Source: JTS-AC122 sp050246015
Lineage (GTDB): Bacteria; Planctomycetota; Phycisphaerae; Phycisphaerales; UBA1924
DNA length: 64,000 nucleotides
Assembly (NCBI GenBank): GCA_050246015.1
Contig: JBFWWU010000004.1
Coordinates: 62,001 to 126,000, forward strand
Direction: 5' to 3'
The position numbers and the translations under genes are program-made. Position 1 is the stretch's first letter. Each line of letters opens with the position of its first letter. The notes under the pieces are model-generated. The model had not been told where the DNA came from. It made no database searches and worked only from the letters and a program-made list of their open reading frames with translations. Shown here one piece after another: positions 16,852 through 26,736 of this stretch.

Positions 16852-18153
16852 CTACCAAAGCAGGCGCACGCGGATCGTCTCCTCGATCTTCTTGAATCCG
16901 TCGGTCAGCCGCACGCCGTCGGTTGGATCGACGTCCAGCACGACATACCCGATCGACTCGTTTGTTTGCAGGTACTGGGCCGCGATGTTGACGCCGAGGT
17001 CCGCGGCGATGCTGTTGAGCTTCTTGAGAACCCCCGGCTGGTTCCGGTGAAAGTGCAGGATCCGGTGCCGACGCGTCTCCCCGGCACCCTCGCGCTTCGT
17101 CGGCTTCGCGGCGCCCGCATCCGTGTCCCGGTGCGGTGCGTCCTGCTCGGGCAACTCCACCTGCGGCACGTTCACCGCTCCCGTCGTGCTCCCATTGTTC
17201 ACGAAGCGGATCAGTTTCAAGCACACGTCCTGCGCGATCGACTCTTGCGCCTCTTCGGTGCTCCCGCCGATGTGCGGCGTCAGGATGACGTTCTCGATCC
17301 CCCGCAGCGGACTCTGAAACATCTCGGCGGCGCCCGATGGTTCATGCGGAAACACGTCGATCGCCGCCCCCGCGAGTTTCCCCTGCTTGAGCGCTGACGC
17401 GAGCGCCGCGATGTCCACGATGCTCCCCCGCGCGTTGTTGATGAGCATCGCTCCCTCTTTCATCTTCGCGATCTCACGCGCGGCGATCATGTTCGTGGTC
17501 TGCGGCGTCGCCGGCACGTGTAGCGTCACGATGTCCGACGCATTGAGCAGTTCGCCCAGCGATCCGGCCCGGCGCGCGTTCCCCAGCGCCAGTTTGGGCA
17601 GGATGTCGTGGAAGATCACGCGCATGCCCATCGATTCGGCGAGGACGCTGACCTGTGAACCGATGTGCCCGTACCCGACGATGCCGAGCGTGCGCCCGCG
17701 CACTTCGTGCGAGCCCGCCGCGCTCTTGTCCCATTCGCCGCGGTGCATCTTGTGCGACTTGGCGAAGATCCCCCGCGCCAGCATCACGATCTCCGCGATC
17801 GTCAGTTCCGCGACACTCCGCGTGTTCGAGAACGGCGAGTTGAACACCGGCACCCCGGCGGCACACGCCGACGCCAGGTCCACCTGGTTTGTCCCGATGC
17901 AGAAGCACCCGACCGCCAGCAGCCGCTTCGCGCCCGAGAGCGCGCCGGCCGACACGTCCGTCTTTGATCGTATCCCCAGCACGTGCGCCGACCGGAGCAC
18001 GTCGATCACGTCGCGCTCGCTCAGCGCGGGCCGAATCGCTCGGACCTTGAACCCCTCGGCCTCGCACAACTCGACCGCGCGTGGGTGGATCGATTCCGCG
18101 AGCACGACCTCCACGCGCTGCTTCGGAAATGGCCGATGACTAGGCGTAGGCAT
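16852..18153 (-). CDS. serA: D-3-phosphoglycerate dehydrogenase
   Basis: SerA oxidises 3-phosphoglycerate to 3-phosphohydroxypyruvate, the first step of serine synthesis in the cytoplasm. This 433-residue form has the substrate-binding domain (SKTDVSAGAL), the NAD-binding motif GIVGYGHIGSQ at about 157-167, and the catalytic Arg (NNARGSIVD, about 242), Glu (FPHEPSG, about 271) and His (LTPHIGGSTEE, about 294). A C-terminal ACT-type domain (about 365-433) suggests serine feedback, as in the short E. coli type. A Lys/Asp/Ala linker joins the two. The ATG at 18153 gives the standard start; the frame upstream of it is not protein-like. It converges on the sigma-like gene with only 16 bases between stop codons. 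Confidence 0.95.
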   Translation of the reverse strand: MPTPSHRPFPKQRVEVVLAESIHPRAVELCEAEGFKVRAIRPALSERDVIDVLRSAHVLGIRSKTDVSAGALSGAKRLLAVGCFCIGTNQVDLASACAAGVPVFNSPFSNTRSVAELTIAEIVMLARGIFAKSHKMHRGEWDKSAAGSHEVRGRTLGIVGYGHIGSQVSVLAESMGMRVIFHDILPKLALGNARRAGSLGELLNASDIVTLHVPATPQTTNMIAAREIAKMKEGAMLINNARGSIVDIAALASALKQGKLAGAAIDVFPHEPSGAAEMFQSPLRGIENVILTPHIGGSTEEAQESIAQDVCLKLIRFVNNGSTTGAVNVPQVELPEQDAPHRDTDAGAAKPTKREGAGETRRHRILHFHRNQPGVLKKLNSIAADLGVNIAAQYLQTNESIGYVVLDVDPTDGVRLTDGFKKIEETIRVRLLW

Positions 18154-18225
18154 GCCGCGATGGTACCGCGCGCCGGCGTATGGCGCGGGGCCCGGCTGAA
18201 CTTCGGCCCGCACGAGCCGACTCGG

Positions 18226-19791
18226 CTACTTCAGGATGTCCCCATCACCCGGTGTCTTCAGGGGCGACGCCGCTTCCGTTTCGCGCTTCGCCGCCGCGGC
18301 GGTCCCGCTGAGCAGCCCCGGCGAGCGTCCCGGCGAATACACCCGGAACACGTCCCGACCCTTCACATCCGTTACCCGCGTGCCGAGCGAGCCGTCGGGC
18401 GCCGAACCGATCACCAGCATCATCAGCGGCGCGCCGCCCAGCGACCGCAGTTCGATCGATCCACGGTCGCTCCATCCCCCCGGCACCGTCAGTTCAATCG
18501 ACCGTGGCCCTTCCCCCTGCAAGAAACTCAGCAGTTCGTTCACCTGGCGAGCCTCATCGTCGCTCAGCGGCTTGGACCCGCCCGGCTCGACCCGGGACCA
18601 GCCGTCAAGGGTTCTGGTGTACTCCGCCCTGGGGAATGCCCCGGCGACCGCTCCCGCGGCCGGATCCGCCGGAGCCGACCCGGTCGGCGCCGGGGGCGTC
18701 ATGACCACGCCTCCGACGTCGGCGGGCGCTACCGAGAGCGATGACGGCGCGATGTACGCCGTCGGTGTGAACGTCTCGACCGAGAGCGCCGCGCTGTCGA
18801 TGACGAACACCGGGCCGTCCGCCGCCAGTGCCGCGTAGCGCCGTTGTCCGGTCCCGTCGCTGGGGTTGCCTACCAGCAGCGTGCGTGTCGTGGTCGCCGT
18901 CTTGGCGATCCCCGCCGCGGCTCCCGGCCCCTCGTCGATGATCCTCGATTCGGACTCCACCGCGATGGTCACGATGGGCTTGTCAAGCCCCGTGGTCGGC
19001 GTCGGGGGCGGCGCGTCGTCGAAGAACGAACTGATCGCCAGTTCGCCCAGCGTCGTGATCAGTTTGCGCACGCGTTCTGGATCCGCCGGCGCCGCGACGG
19101 GATCCACCAGCGCCCATGTGCCGTTCACCCGGCCCAGCGTCACGTGCCGATTGACGTTGTCCATCCGCACGCGCGAGATGTCCTGCCCGAGTCCCGCAAA
19201 GACGCGCGTCTCACGCCAACCCTTTGGGCCGGGTTCTCGGAACACGCGGTGCAGAGAACTGTCCACCACCGCGAGCATCGGCTTGGTTGGATCGGCCTTG
19301 CTCGCGGTTGTCGTCGTGCCGCTCGCGCTGCCGACCTCCACCAGCCCGTGGTCCCCAAGCGTCCGCGCCGCCAGCGACAGCGTCTGCATGCCGCCGTTGT
19401 CGAACTCGATCAGCACCGTCGTCGCATCCGCGCCGATCCCGGCCTTGATGTCGTCGTCGCTTGGGGTCGCGATCGCCCTGGCTTCCACGAGCCGGCGCAG
19501 CAGCGCGTGGGCCGCCGTCGGCACCAGCGCCCAGCGCTGCGACTCGGCGCCGCCCGAACCCAGGATCACGTCCCACTCACCCCCATCGCGACGCTGCATC
19601 ACCTGCACGTCCTGCCCGGGAGTGGCGATGCGTATCGCGCGCACCGTTCCCGGCTCAAGTTCCAGCAGCGACGCCCCCGGGGCGATCGTCCCCGTCGGTG
19701 AGACATGCTCGGGCTTGGTCAGCAAATACCACGCCGCCCCTCCGAGCGCCAGCGCCACCAGCAGCGAAATGACAACTGTTCGTGTGGACAT
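18226..19791 (-). CDS. DUF4340 membrane-anchored protein
   Basis: An N-terminal membrane anchor (TVVISLLVALALGGAAWYLL) is followed by an extracytoplasmic region of about 490 residues matching the DUF4340 pattern: WDVILGSGG, WALVPTAAHALLRRLVEAR, and a second similar copy at about 370-470 beginning after YTRTLDGW. DUF4340 proteins are often encoded beside ABC-transporter genes of the gliding-motility/GldG type, but no such transporter is visible here. Function is unknown. The gene lies 72 bases upstream of serA on the same strand. Confidence 0.8.
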   Translation of the reverse strand: MSTRTVVISLLVALALGGAAWYLLTKPEHVSPTGTIAPGASLLELEPGTVRAIRIATPGQDVQVMQRRDGGEWDVILGSGGAESQRWALVPTAAHALLRRLVEARAIATPSDDDIKAGIGADATTVLIEFDNGGMQTLSLAARTLGDHGLVEVGSASGTTTTASKADPTKPMLAVVDSSLHRVFREPGPKGWRETRVFAGLGQDISRVRMDNVNRHVTLGRVNGTWALVDPVAAPADPERVRKLITTLGELAISSFFDDAPPPTPTTGLDKPIVTIAVESESRIIDEGPGAAAGIAKTATTTRTLLVGNPSDGTGQRRYAALAADGPVFVIDSAALSVETFTPTAYIAPSSLSVAPADVGGVVMTPPAPTGSAPADPAAGAVAGAFPRAEYTRTLDGWSRVEPGGSKPLSDDEARQVNELLSFLQGEGPRSIELTVPGGWSDRGSIELRSLGGAPLMMLVIGSAPDGSLGTRVTDVKGRDVFRVYSPGRSPGLLSGTAAAAKRETEAASPLKTPGDGDILK

Positions 19792-19900
19792 GATCCGTGA
19801 GTGTACGGACCATGCCGGGACGCGGTGAGTTCATGCTCTCTCGCGGGTCGATCGGCTCCGGGCCCGCGCATGCCCGTTCACGCCGGCCTCGCTGCTTCCC

Positions 19901-20737
19901 TCACGCCGCCTCGCGCCGCGCCGAGTCCACGTCGCCCGCGGGCGCCGCACCGGCATCGGGTCCGCCGAACTCCAAGTCCGGCTGCGCCTGAAGCGGCGGT
20001 TGATCCGAGTGCTCCACCTCGGGCAGCGGCATCGTCCACCGTGACACGCCCGACGATTGCTCGCTGGGCATCGGCGCGCCGGCGCGCCCGCCGCCCCGCA
20101 GGTGCGCGGCCATCGTCGCCGCGTCCGCATCGTTCCCGACGTGTCCTTTCTCGATGAGCGCGGCTTCCAGCGTCATGCTCCCGGTCTTGAACGCAGTTGC
20201 AACCGACAGGAAGGTGCAGAGCGAGCCGAAGATCCCGAAGTCAAACACCAGTGCCAGCGGCGTCAGCACCGCCTGCGCCGTGTCGTTTTCCTGCTGCATC
20301 CCGGCGATGTAGTCCGCTTGCTCATCCCCCGTCATGTCGTTCCATCGTCCGACCGCGGCGGCATACACGGCCGCGGAGTACTCGCCTTCCTCGTCGTACG
20401 CCTCCAGGTCGCTGGACTCGTACTCCTCGGCGACGCCCGCCGCGATCGCGTTGATGGCGTCGTCCTCAGTCGCCGTGAGGTGCTCGTCAACAAACGAGTT
20501 CACGACGAACGCGCGGGTTCCGAAGATCGCGATGAACGCCACCGCCCCCGCGAGCACGCCCGCGGGTACACCGCCGCGCATCTGCGTGGCCTTCATCATC
20601 CCAAGCCCCGCGGCTCCGCCGATCGCGGGCGCCAGCAGCCACAGCCCCCACCCCGATACCTGGATCAGTATCGCCCACACGATCGCGCCCGCCAGGGCGC
20701 CGAGGGCCGAAAACGCAAGTCCTTTTCCAAGCGACAT
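19901..20737 (-). CDS. small integral membrane protein of unknown function
   Basis: This 278-residue protein has about three membrane segments near the N-terminus (GLAFSALGALAGAIVWAIL; LLAPAIGGAAGLGMM; VLAGAVAFIAIFGTRAFVV), an acidic extramembrane loop rich in Glu, Asp and Tyr, and a further membrane helix (LALVFDFGIFGSLCTFLSVA). A disordered Pro/Gly/Ala tail follows. GGAGG lies before the ATG at 20737 and fixes the start. It precedes the DUF4340 gene on the same strand with a 109-bp gap. No family is recognised. Confidence 0.8.
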   Translation of the reverse strand: MSLGKGLAFSALGALAGAIVWAILIQVSGWGLWLLAPAIGGAAGLGMMKATQMRGGVPAGVLAGAVAFIAIFGTRAFVVNSFVDEHLTATEDDAINAIAAGVAEEYESSDLEAYDEEGEYSAAVYAAAVGRWNDMTGDEQADYIAGMQQENDTAQAVLTPLALVFDFGIFGSLCTFLSVATAFKTGSMTLEAALIEKGHVGNDADAATMAAHLRGGGRAGAPMPSEQSSGVSRWTMPLPEVEHSDQPPLQAQPDLEFGGPDAGAAPAGDVDSARREAA

Positions 20738-21026
20738 GGTGCATCCTCCGCGCAAGAACCGCCTCAAGCCTGGTGCGTATCGGCACAACGCTCGATCGAC
20801 TTGGCGACGCTCCGGAATCGGCGACCCGCGAAGCCGTCATGAGACGTGTAGTTGTTACAACCAGCCTCCGCACCATGCGTCGCTGGACAATAACCGCGCT
20901 CCTTCGGACGCAGACGCGCCGCTCCTCGGTCGCACCGCGCTGAGTCACCGCGCAATTCCTGCTCGTCGGCCCCTGATCCAGGGCGCCATTCGCCGCACGG
21001 GCACGAAGCGACGATAACTCCCATGG

Positions 21027-23489
21027 ATGCGCTCGTACTCTGCGACACCGCAGGTCTTCCTGCCCCCGCCGCCTGCTGATCCGCGCGAAACCGACCACCT
21101 CGCCGGCGTCGAATCCGCATTGACCGCCGCCGGCGTGTCCGTCGCGCGACTCGAGCCCCGGGTCCAGACGCCGCGTCTCACCGACGCCACGCGCGTCGTC
21201 ATCGTTCCCAATGCTGAATCGAGCGTGTGCCGGTACCTCATCCGCGAGGCCCGCCGCATCGACGCCGCCAGCATCCTGCTCATGGATGGAATCGTCGAGT
21301 GGCGCAACACCTTTCTCAATCCCCGCTCCGGCCCCGGCTTCCTGCGCCCGGCGCCGGTCGATCTCATCGCTTGCGCCGGCGACACCGATGCCAACCTCCT
21401 GCAGGCCATGGGCAATGATGCCCGCCCGACCGGCCTGCCGCGGCTGGCCCGGTTCGCTCATCTCTGGAGCGAGTCACGCGGCGCCGCGGTGTCCATCGCG
21501 ACGCCCCGCACCCTGCTCATCGCGACCGCGCGGTGTGCCGTGTTCAACCACGCCGAGCACGCGCGCCTCATCGAAGCGCTGCGATCGCTGCACGCCGCCG
21601 CGCGCGACGCCGGGATCCGGACTCACTGGCGGGTCGGTCCCCTCGCCGCGGAACTCGGCGTCGCCAATGACTCCCGCGCGCTCATCGATCTCCTTCAAGA
21701 TTGCGACGCGGTCGCGACGACTCCATCGACGCTGCTCGTCGAGTCGATGCTGGCATCAAAGCGCGTCGGGGTGATCCACCCGCATCCGACTCCGCTCTGG
21801 CAGCCCGCCGCGGCCCTCTTCTGCGGCCCGCACGACGAATCGCGTCGCCAGTCGATCGCCCGGCTCGACTGGCCCGGCGTCACGGGCCTGAGCGCCCAGG
21901 CGTGCCGAACCCTCCAGCAACTCGCGTCCGACGCCGATGCGGGCTCGCGCCGATTCGAGGACGCCGGTTCATTCCTTCAGCACCTGCTGGCGAGTGGGCG
22001 CCCGCCCGCCGAGCCACCTTCCGGGGTCGCCGCCCTCCATGCGCCAGTCGAGTCAACGCTCGATCGGCTGTGCGAACTCGTGAAAGTGCAGATCAAGCAC
22101 CCGAGCCGATCGCAGCACGCCGCGTCCTTCGCCGATGGACCAGTTTCGATCTCCCCGCCGCCCCTCGCCGGCGCATCGGTCACCCGCGTGGTCTTCATGG
22201 TCTCCTGCGACGATGGGGCCGCGGGCACAACGCTCCGGTCGGCTCAGGCGATGGCCCGCGGTCTGATGCTCGGGCATCATCGCTACGACGCGCGCGTGCT
22301 CGCCTTCGCCGCTGCGGTCGATTCCTGGCGTGCCGCCGGCCAGGCGCCCCCTTGCGACGACGTCACCACCACGTGCGTGCTCGATCCATATGAAGACAAC
22401 GCGGGGATGCTGGCGCGCGTCTCGGCGGCACTGGCGGCGTTTCGCCCGACGGTCATCGTCGCCGCCGACCGCGACGTCTGCTTCGCCGCCGCCCTTTCGC
22501 TCCGACATGCCACCCTGGCAAGCCATCAGCAACTCCGCGTCATCGCCCTGGCGTCGGACGAGCACGACCTCTTCCTGGCCGATCACTACAGCCGCTGGGA
22601 CGGCGGCATCAGCCTGAGCGCCCGCGCCCAGCGCGGGCTCCGGCCGCTGGCCCTTCGGCTTGGTGTCCCCACGATCCACGTCGACGCCCCGTCTCTTGCC
22701 TCCCCGGCGCTGACCCGCGACAGCGCCTCGCTCCTCCACGCCTTCATCGGCAATGTGCGTAGCGCGATCCGCGCCTGGCCCCCGTCTGCCGTCTCCCTCT
22801 CGCTCATCGAAGATGAACACCGCTTCCGACCCGCGCCCGTCGAGGTCGTGACGCTGCGCGAGCGGGTCGAGCGGGACCTGAAACTCGCCGGCTTCGCGCA
22901 ATCGCTGTGGTCGTCCGGCTCCGCCTCCGGCGCCCCCGCCGATGGCGCGATCATCGTGCCCGACGCCGCCGACCTCAGGGAACTCCTCGCGCTGCGTCAG
23001 CGGCTCCGCGCATCCCCTCTGCCATGTGCCCGGGAGCCGGATCGCACCGTCTGGTTTCCGTCGCTCCTGTCGGGTACGTCGCGGCTCGGCGACGAGATCA
23101 CCGCCCGCGAGCAGGCGCAGCGAATCCGCGACCGTTTGCAGGACTCGCCCGTCCGCACCGCCCAGCGGCTCGCGATCTTCGGCCTGGGGAAGCATTTCGT
23201 CAGGCACTCGTGGATCGTCTCCGCGGGGTTGCCCATCGTCGGGATCATCGACGATCATGCCGCCGCCACGAGTTGCTTCGGCCTGCCGGTCGTGCGACTC
23301 GATCAAGCCGCGTCTGAACTGCGCCCCGATGTGGTGCTCCTGTTCAGCGATGCGCACGAGCGACAGATGTGGGATCGCACCATCGACCTTCGCCGCGCCG
23401 GCGTCAAGGTGGTGGCGATCTATCAGTCCGCCGACGGATCGCCGGGCGCCGCTGTTGGTGTCGGCTCGGATCAGAGTCGCGCCGCCTGA
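21027..23489 (+). CDS. large multidomain protein, probably surface-glycan related
   Basis: The 820-residue protein has three parts. Residues 1-330 resemble the nucleotide-sugar side of glycosyltransferases in one stretch (LLQDCDAVATTPSTLLVESM and KRVGVIHPHPT, about 228-258). A middle alpha/beta part (about 385-610; VVFMVSCDDGAAG, FRPTVIVAADRD) looks GT4-like. The C-terminal part (about 710-800; LAIFGLGKHFVRHSW, GIIDDHAAA, GLPVV) has the pattern seen in C-terminal domains of sugar-linked methyltransferases. No catalytic motif is certain. The partner gene 15 bases downstream is a SAM methyltransferase. The ATG at 21027 is used; the ATG at 21023 runs into an early stop. Confidence 0.75.
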   Translation: MRSYSATPQVFLPPPPADPRETDHLAGVESALTAAGVSVARLEPRVQTPRLTDATRVVIVPNAESSVCRYLIREARRIDAASILLMDGIVEWRNTFLNPRSGPGFLRPAPVDLIACAGDTDANLLQAMGNDARPTGLPRLARFAHLWSESRGAAVSIATPRTLLIATARCAVFNHAEHARLIEALRSLHAAARDAGIRTHWRVGPLAAELGVANDSRALIDLLQDCDAVATTPSTLLVESMLASKRVGVIHPHPTPLWQPAAALFCGPHDESRRQSIARLDWPGVTGLSAQACRTLQQLASDADAGSRRFEDAGSFLQHLLASGRPPAEPPSGVAALHAPVESTLDRLCELVKVQIKHPSRSQHAASFADGPVSISPPPLAGASVTRVVFMVSCDDGAAGTTLRSAQAMARGLMLGHHRYDARVLAFAAAVDSWRAAGQAPPCDDVTTTCVLDPYEDNAGMLARVSAALAAFRPTVIVAADRDVCFAAALSLRHATLASHQQLRVIALASDEHDLFLADHYSRWDGGISLSARAQRGLRPLALRLGVPTIHVDAPSLASPALTRDSASLLHAFIGNVRSAIRAWPPSAVSLSLIEDEHRFRPAPVEVVTLRERVERDLKLAGFAQSLWSSGSASGAPADGAIIVPDAADLRELLALRQRLRASPLPCAREPDRTVWFPSLLSGTSRLGDEITAREQAQRIRDRLQDSPVRTAQRLAIFGLGKHFVRHSWIVSAGLPIVGIIDDHAAATSCFGLPVVRLDQAASELRPDVVLLFSDAHERQMWDRTIDLRRAGVKVVAIYQSADGSPGAAVGVGSDQSRAA

Positions 23490-23504
23490 GTCGTTCGAGT
23501 CCTC

Positions 23505-24665
23505 ATGACCACTCTGGAATCCGTGATGAATGCCGACGTCCCTTCATCCACGCCGCTCGCTCCGCCCTCGGCGGCTGCTTCCGGCCCGCGACCGTCCCCG
23601 GGCGATCCCTTCGAGCACGAGTCCCGGGCGGACCGCCTGCGCCGCCGCCTCATCGAAACCACCGCCGAACTCTGCGCCGCTCGCGGCATGCACCGCGTCG
23701 CGCTGTGCGGCGCGCCGCGCGATCTGTGGCCCATCGCCCGCCAGCCGTGGCAGTGGTACAACCTTCGTGCGACCGCCTTGCTGATCGACCGGGACGTGCC
23801 GCGCTTTCTCCGCGGGGTTCCGGTCCGCGCCTGCGTCGCTCCCGCGGATGCCGACGCCCTCATCGTCTGCTCGCAGGACGACGAGCACTGTTGGTACGAC
23901 CTGGCGCGCCGCTCGTCCGCCGGCGTGCCGATTCTGCGCCCCTACTTCTCGCATCCGGCGTGGGAACCCGACGAAACCGCCCTGGGCCGTCTGGTCGAGC
24001 ACTGGAACACGCCACGGTCAACGGCACGATGGCTCATCGCCAACCGCGGCGAGCGCCATGACGCGACTCTGCCGATGCTCCTCCCCTGGCGCACGGAACT
24101 CCATCTGCGCCGCTACGAGTTCGCCGCCCGGTACACGCCGGGCAAGCGGGTTGCCGACATCGCCTGCGGGCTCGGCTACGGGTCGTCAATCCTCGTCGCG
24201 GACGGCGCCGCCGCGTGCGTCCACGCGGTCGATATCTGCCCGGAAGCGATCGGCTATGCCCGCTCCCGTTTCGCTCACCCGTGCGTCGAGTTCCGGGCCG
24301 CGGACGCGTGCGCATCCGGCTTGCCCGACGCGTGCGTAGACGTTGTCACCAGTTTCGAGACTATCGAGCACGTCGCACAACCCCGCACGCTGCTGCGGGA
24401 GTTTCATCGAGTTCTCGCCTCCGCCGGCACGCTGGTCCTGAGCACGCCCAACGATTGGGGCTTGACCGAGCACCACGTCCAGAGTTTCACGTTCCAGTCG
24501 CTCAGTGCCGCCGTCGAAGAGTTCTTCGACATCCAGGGATGGTGGACCCAGCGGGACACCGCCCAGCGATTCGAGCGGGGCGTGCCCGAGGGCTTTGCGG
24601 CGCGCCGGATCGACGCCGACCCCGCCGAAACGCTGATCCTCGTCGGGCGTCGCCGGGGCGGCTGA
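23505..24665 (+). CDS. class I SAM-dependent methyltransferase
   Basis: This 386-residue protein has an N-terminal part of unclear fold (1-190) and a standard methyltransferase domain. Motif I is VADIACGLGYGSS (about 220), followed by HAVDICPEAIGYARSRF (the acidic residue binding the ribose), DVVTSFETIEHVAQP and LVLSTPNDWG, typical of the UbiE/COQ5-like group. The substrate cannot be read from sequence. Because it follows the glycan-type gene by 15 bases, it may methylate a surface sugar. The ATG at 23505 gives the N-terminus; no strong Shine-Dalgarno sequence is seen, so translation may be coupled. Confidence 0.9.
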   Translation: MTTLESVMNADVPSSTPLAPPSAAASGPRPSPGDPFEHESRADRLRRRLIETTAELCAARGMHRVALCGAPRDLWPIARQPWQWYNLRATALLIDRDVPRFLRGVPVRACVAPADADALIVCSQDDEHCWYDLARRSSAGVPILRPYFSHPAWEPDETALGRLVEHWNTPRSTARWLIANRGERHDATLPMLLPWRTELHLRRYEFAARYTPGKRVADIACGLGYGSSILVADGAAACVHAVDICPEAIGYARSRFAHPCVEFRAADACASGLPDACVDVVTSFETIEHVAQPRTLLREFHRVLASAGTLVLSTPNDWGLTEHHVQSFTFQSLSAAVEEFFDIQGWWTQRDTAQRFERGVPEGFAARRIDADPAETLILVGRRRGG

Positions 24666-24754
24666 TCAGGCCACGGGGCGATGCCGACGCCCCGGGGCGG
24701 GTTCTTTCGGGCGCCGGCGAGTTCTGTGACAGGTGCCCGAGTTCAAGATGGCGC

Positions 24755-24782
24755 TTGCACCGTCGGTCGCAGGCTGTATACT
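24755..24782 (+). promoter_or_regulatory. sigma-70-type promoter of TPR lipoprotein gene
   Basis: TTGCAC (24755-24760), a 16-base spacer and TATACT (24777-24782) lie about 160 bases before the start codon in a 274-bp gap after the methyltransferase gene. Confidence 0.6.
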
Positions 24783-24939
24783 GGCTTCTTCGAGTCGGTG
24801 TGCAATAGACGCCGCACGTCCGTACATCCATGTTTCATCGACGAGCGGCATCGCCAAGCGCGGCCTGAACACATCTGAGCGGCACGCGGAACGACACCCG
24901 GCCGCCACCCCCGGCATACTCACTTTAGAAGGAGGTCTC

Positions 24940-26646
24940 ATGGCTTCAACTCGATATCTATTCCTCACGCTCGCCGCTTCCGGCATGCTCGCCGGCGCCG
25001 GCCTGGTGGGCTGCAACTCCGTGGACCGCTCTGCCAGCGACTCGCGTCCCGCGCTCTTCGACAACCTCGGTGCGCACACCTGGCGCGCTACGACGTCCTC
25101 CGCCGACGCGCAGCGGTACTTCAATCAGGGCGTCATCTGGATGTACTCGTTCAACCACGACGAGGCGATCCGCAACTTCCGTCACGCCGCCCAGATCGAT
25201 CCCAACTTTGCGATGGCCTGGTGGGGGGTTTCGCTGTGCAACGGCCCGCACGTGAATAACCCAGCGATGGACGCGGCGCACTCGCGCGCCGCGTGGGACG
25301 CGCTGCAGAAGGCCTGCGAACTCGCGCCCCATGCGTCGCCGCTGGAGCAATCCCTGATCGCGGCCCTCGGGGCGCGGTACGCGGATCCGGGCGCGGGCAC
25401 CTTGCCGCTCACCGCGGCGGAGCGCGCCCCGCTCGACGCCGCGTACGCCGACGCGATGGCCAGCGTGTACGCGAGCCACCCGGACAACACCGAGGTCGCG
25501 ACGCTCTACGCCGAAGCGATCATGGACACCATGCCCTGGGATTACTGGTCCAAACAGGGCGAGCCGCGCCCCCGCACGCGCGAACTGCTGCGCGTGCTGG
25601 AATCGGTCCTCGCGGCCGACCCCAGCCACCCCGGCGCGAATCACCTGTACATCCACGCGGTCGAGGCCTCCCCGCACCCCGAACTCGCCGACGCCGCCGC
25701 GTCGCGCCTGCGCACCCTGGTCCCGGCCTCGGGGCACATGGTGCACATGCCCGCGCACATCGACGTGCGCATGGGACGCTGGAACCTCTCGGCGTCGCAG
25801 AACCAGAAAGCCATCCGCGTCCATGACCAGTACGTGAAGCGCTCTCCGACCCAGGGGTTCTACCGGCTCTACATGCTCCACAACGATCACTTTCTTTCCT
25901 ATGCCTGCATGATGGCGGGCCGGAAGCAAGACGCGCTCGCGGCGGCGCGCGCAACCGTGGACGGCATTCCCGACTCGTTCTACAAGGACTTCTCCCCGCT
26001 CGCCGACACCGTGACACCCATTGAAGTCGAGTCATTGATGCGTTTTGGGCAGTGGGATGCGATCCTGGCGTTCCCGGAGCCCCGGGAATCGCTGCCCATC
26101 ACACGGGCGTTGTGGCGATTTGCCCGAGGCGTGGCGCTGGCCGCCAAGGGAGACGTGGCCGCCGCGCGCGCGGAACAGGACCTGTTTGAACAATCGGTCT
26201 CGAACGTGCCCGCCGGAGCGATGATGGCGGCCAATCCGGCCTCGAACGTGCTTGAACTTGCCCGCGAAATGCTCGAAGGCGAGATTCTCTACCGGGAGAA
26301 GGACTTCGATGGCGCGGTGAAGCGGCTTTCTCGGGCGGTGGAGATCGAGGACACGCTGAACTACATGGAACCCCCTGATTGGGTGCAGCCGGTGCGGCAC
26401 GCCTTGGGAGCGGTGCTGCTTGAAGCGGGCCAGCCGGAGCAGGCCGCGAGGGTGTATCAGGAGGATTTGCAGCGCTGGCCGGAGAATGGATGGTCGCTTT
26501 TCGGGATGTCGGAAGCGATGACGGCGCTCGGAAAGAGTGCGGAGGCCGCGGAGTATCACCAGCGATACAAGAAGGCGTTCTCGCAGGCTGATATTGATCT
26601 TCGGGCGAGTTGTCTGTGCGCTGATCACCTGCACGCGGCCAAGTAG
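24940..26646 (+). CDS. TPR-repeat lipoprotein
   Basis: AGAAGGAGG before the ATG at 24940 fixes the start of this 568-residue protein. The N-terminus is a lipoprotein signal (hydrophobic, ending LVGC). Tetratricopeptide-like repeats follow, beginning with YFNQGVIWMYSFNHDEAIRN (about 65) and ending with YREKDFDGAVKRLSRAVEI and YQEDLQRWPENGWSLFGM. Between them is a His-rich stretch (HMVHMPAHIDVRMGRW) that recurs in this family of large TPR proteins. The repeats suggest protein binding on the periplasmic face. The molecular partner is unknown. Confidence 0.88.
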   Translation: MASTRYLFLTLAASGMLAGAGLVGCNSVDRSASDSRPALFDNLGAHTWRATTSSADAQRYFNQGVIWMYSFNHDEAIRNFRHAAQIDPNFAMAWWGVSLCNGPHVNNPAMDAAHSRAAWDALQKACELAPHASPLEQSLIAALGARYADPGAGTLPLTAAERAPLDAAYADAMASVYASHPDNTEVATLYAEAIMDTMPWDYWSKQGEPRPRTRELLRVLESVLAADPSHPGANHLYIHAVEASPHPELADAAASRLRTLVPASGHMVHMPAHIDVRMGRWNLSASQNQKAIRVHDQYVKRSPTQGFYRLYMLHNDHFLSYACMMAGRKQDALAAARATVDGIPDSFYKDFSPLADTVTPIEVESLMRFGQWDAILAFPEPRESLPITRALWRFARGVALAAKGDVAAARAEQDLFEQSVSNVPAGAMMAANPASNVLELAREMLEGEILYREKDFDGAVKRLSRAVEIEDTLNYMEPPDWVQPVRHALGAVLLEAGQPEQAARVYQEDLQRWPENGWSLFGMSEAMTALGKSAEAAEYHQRYKKAFSQADIDLRASCLCADHLHAAK

Positions 26647-26656
26647 GCGATCGTTC

Positions 26657-26685
26657 TTGACACTCCCCGAGCGATCGAGTAATCT
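26657..26685 (+). promoter_or_regulatory. near-consensus sigma-70 promoter of the next lipoprotein gene
   Basis: TTGACA (26657-26662), a 17-base spacer and TAATCT (26680-26685) begin ten bases after the preceding stop codon. It is the best promoter match in the window. Confidence 0.7.
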
Positions 26686-26736
26686 GGCGGCCGGGGTGGC
26701 GTGGCGGGCGTGGGGGAAGCGACTCGGGGAGTTCAC

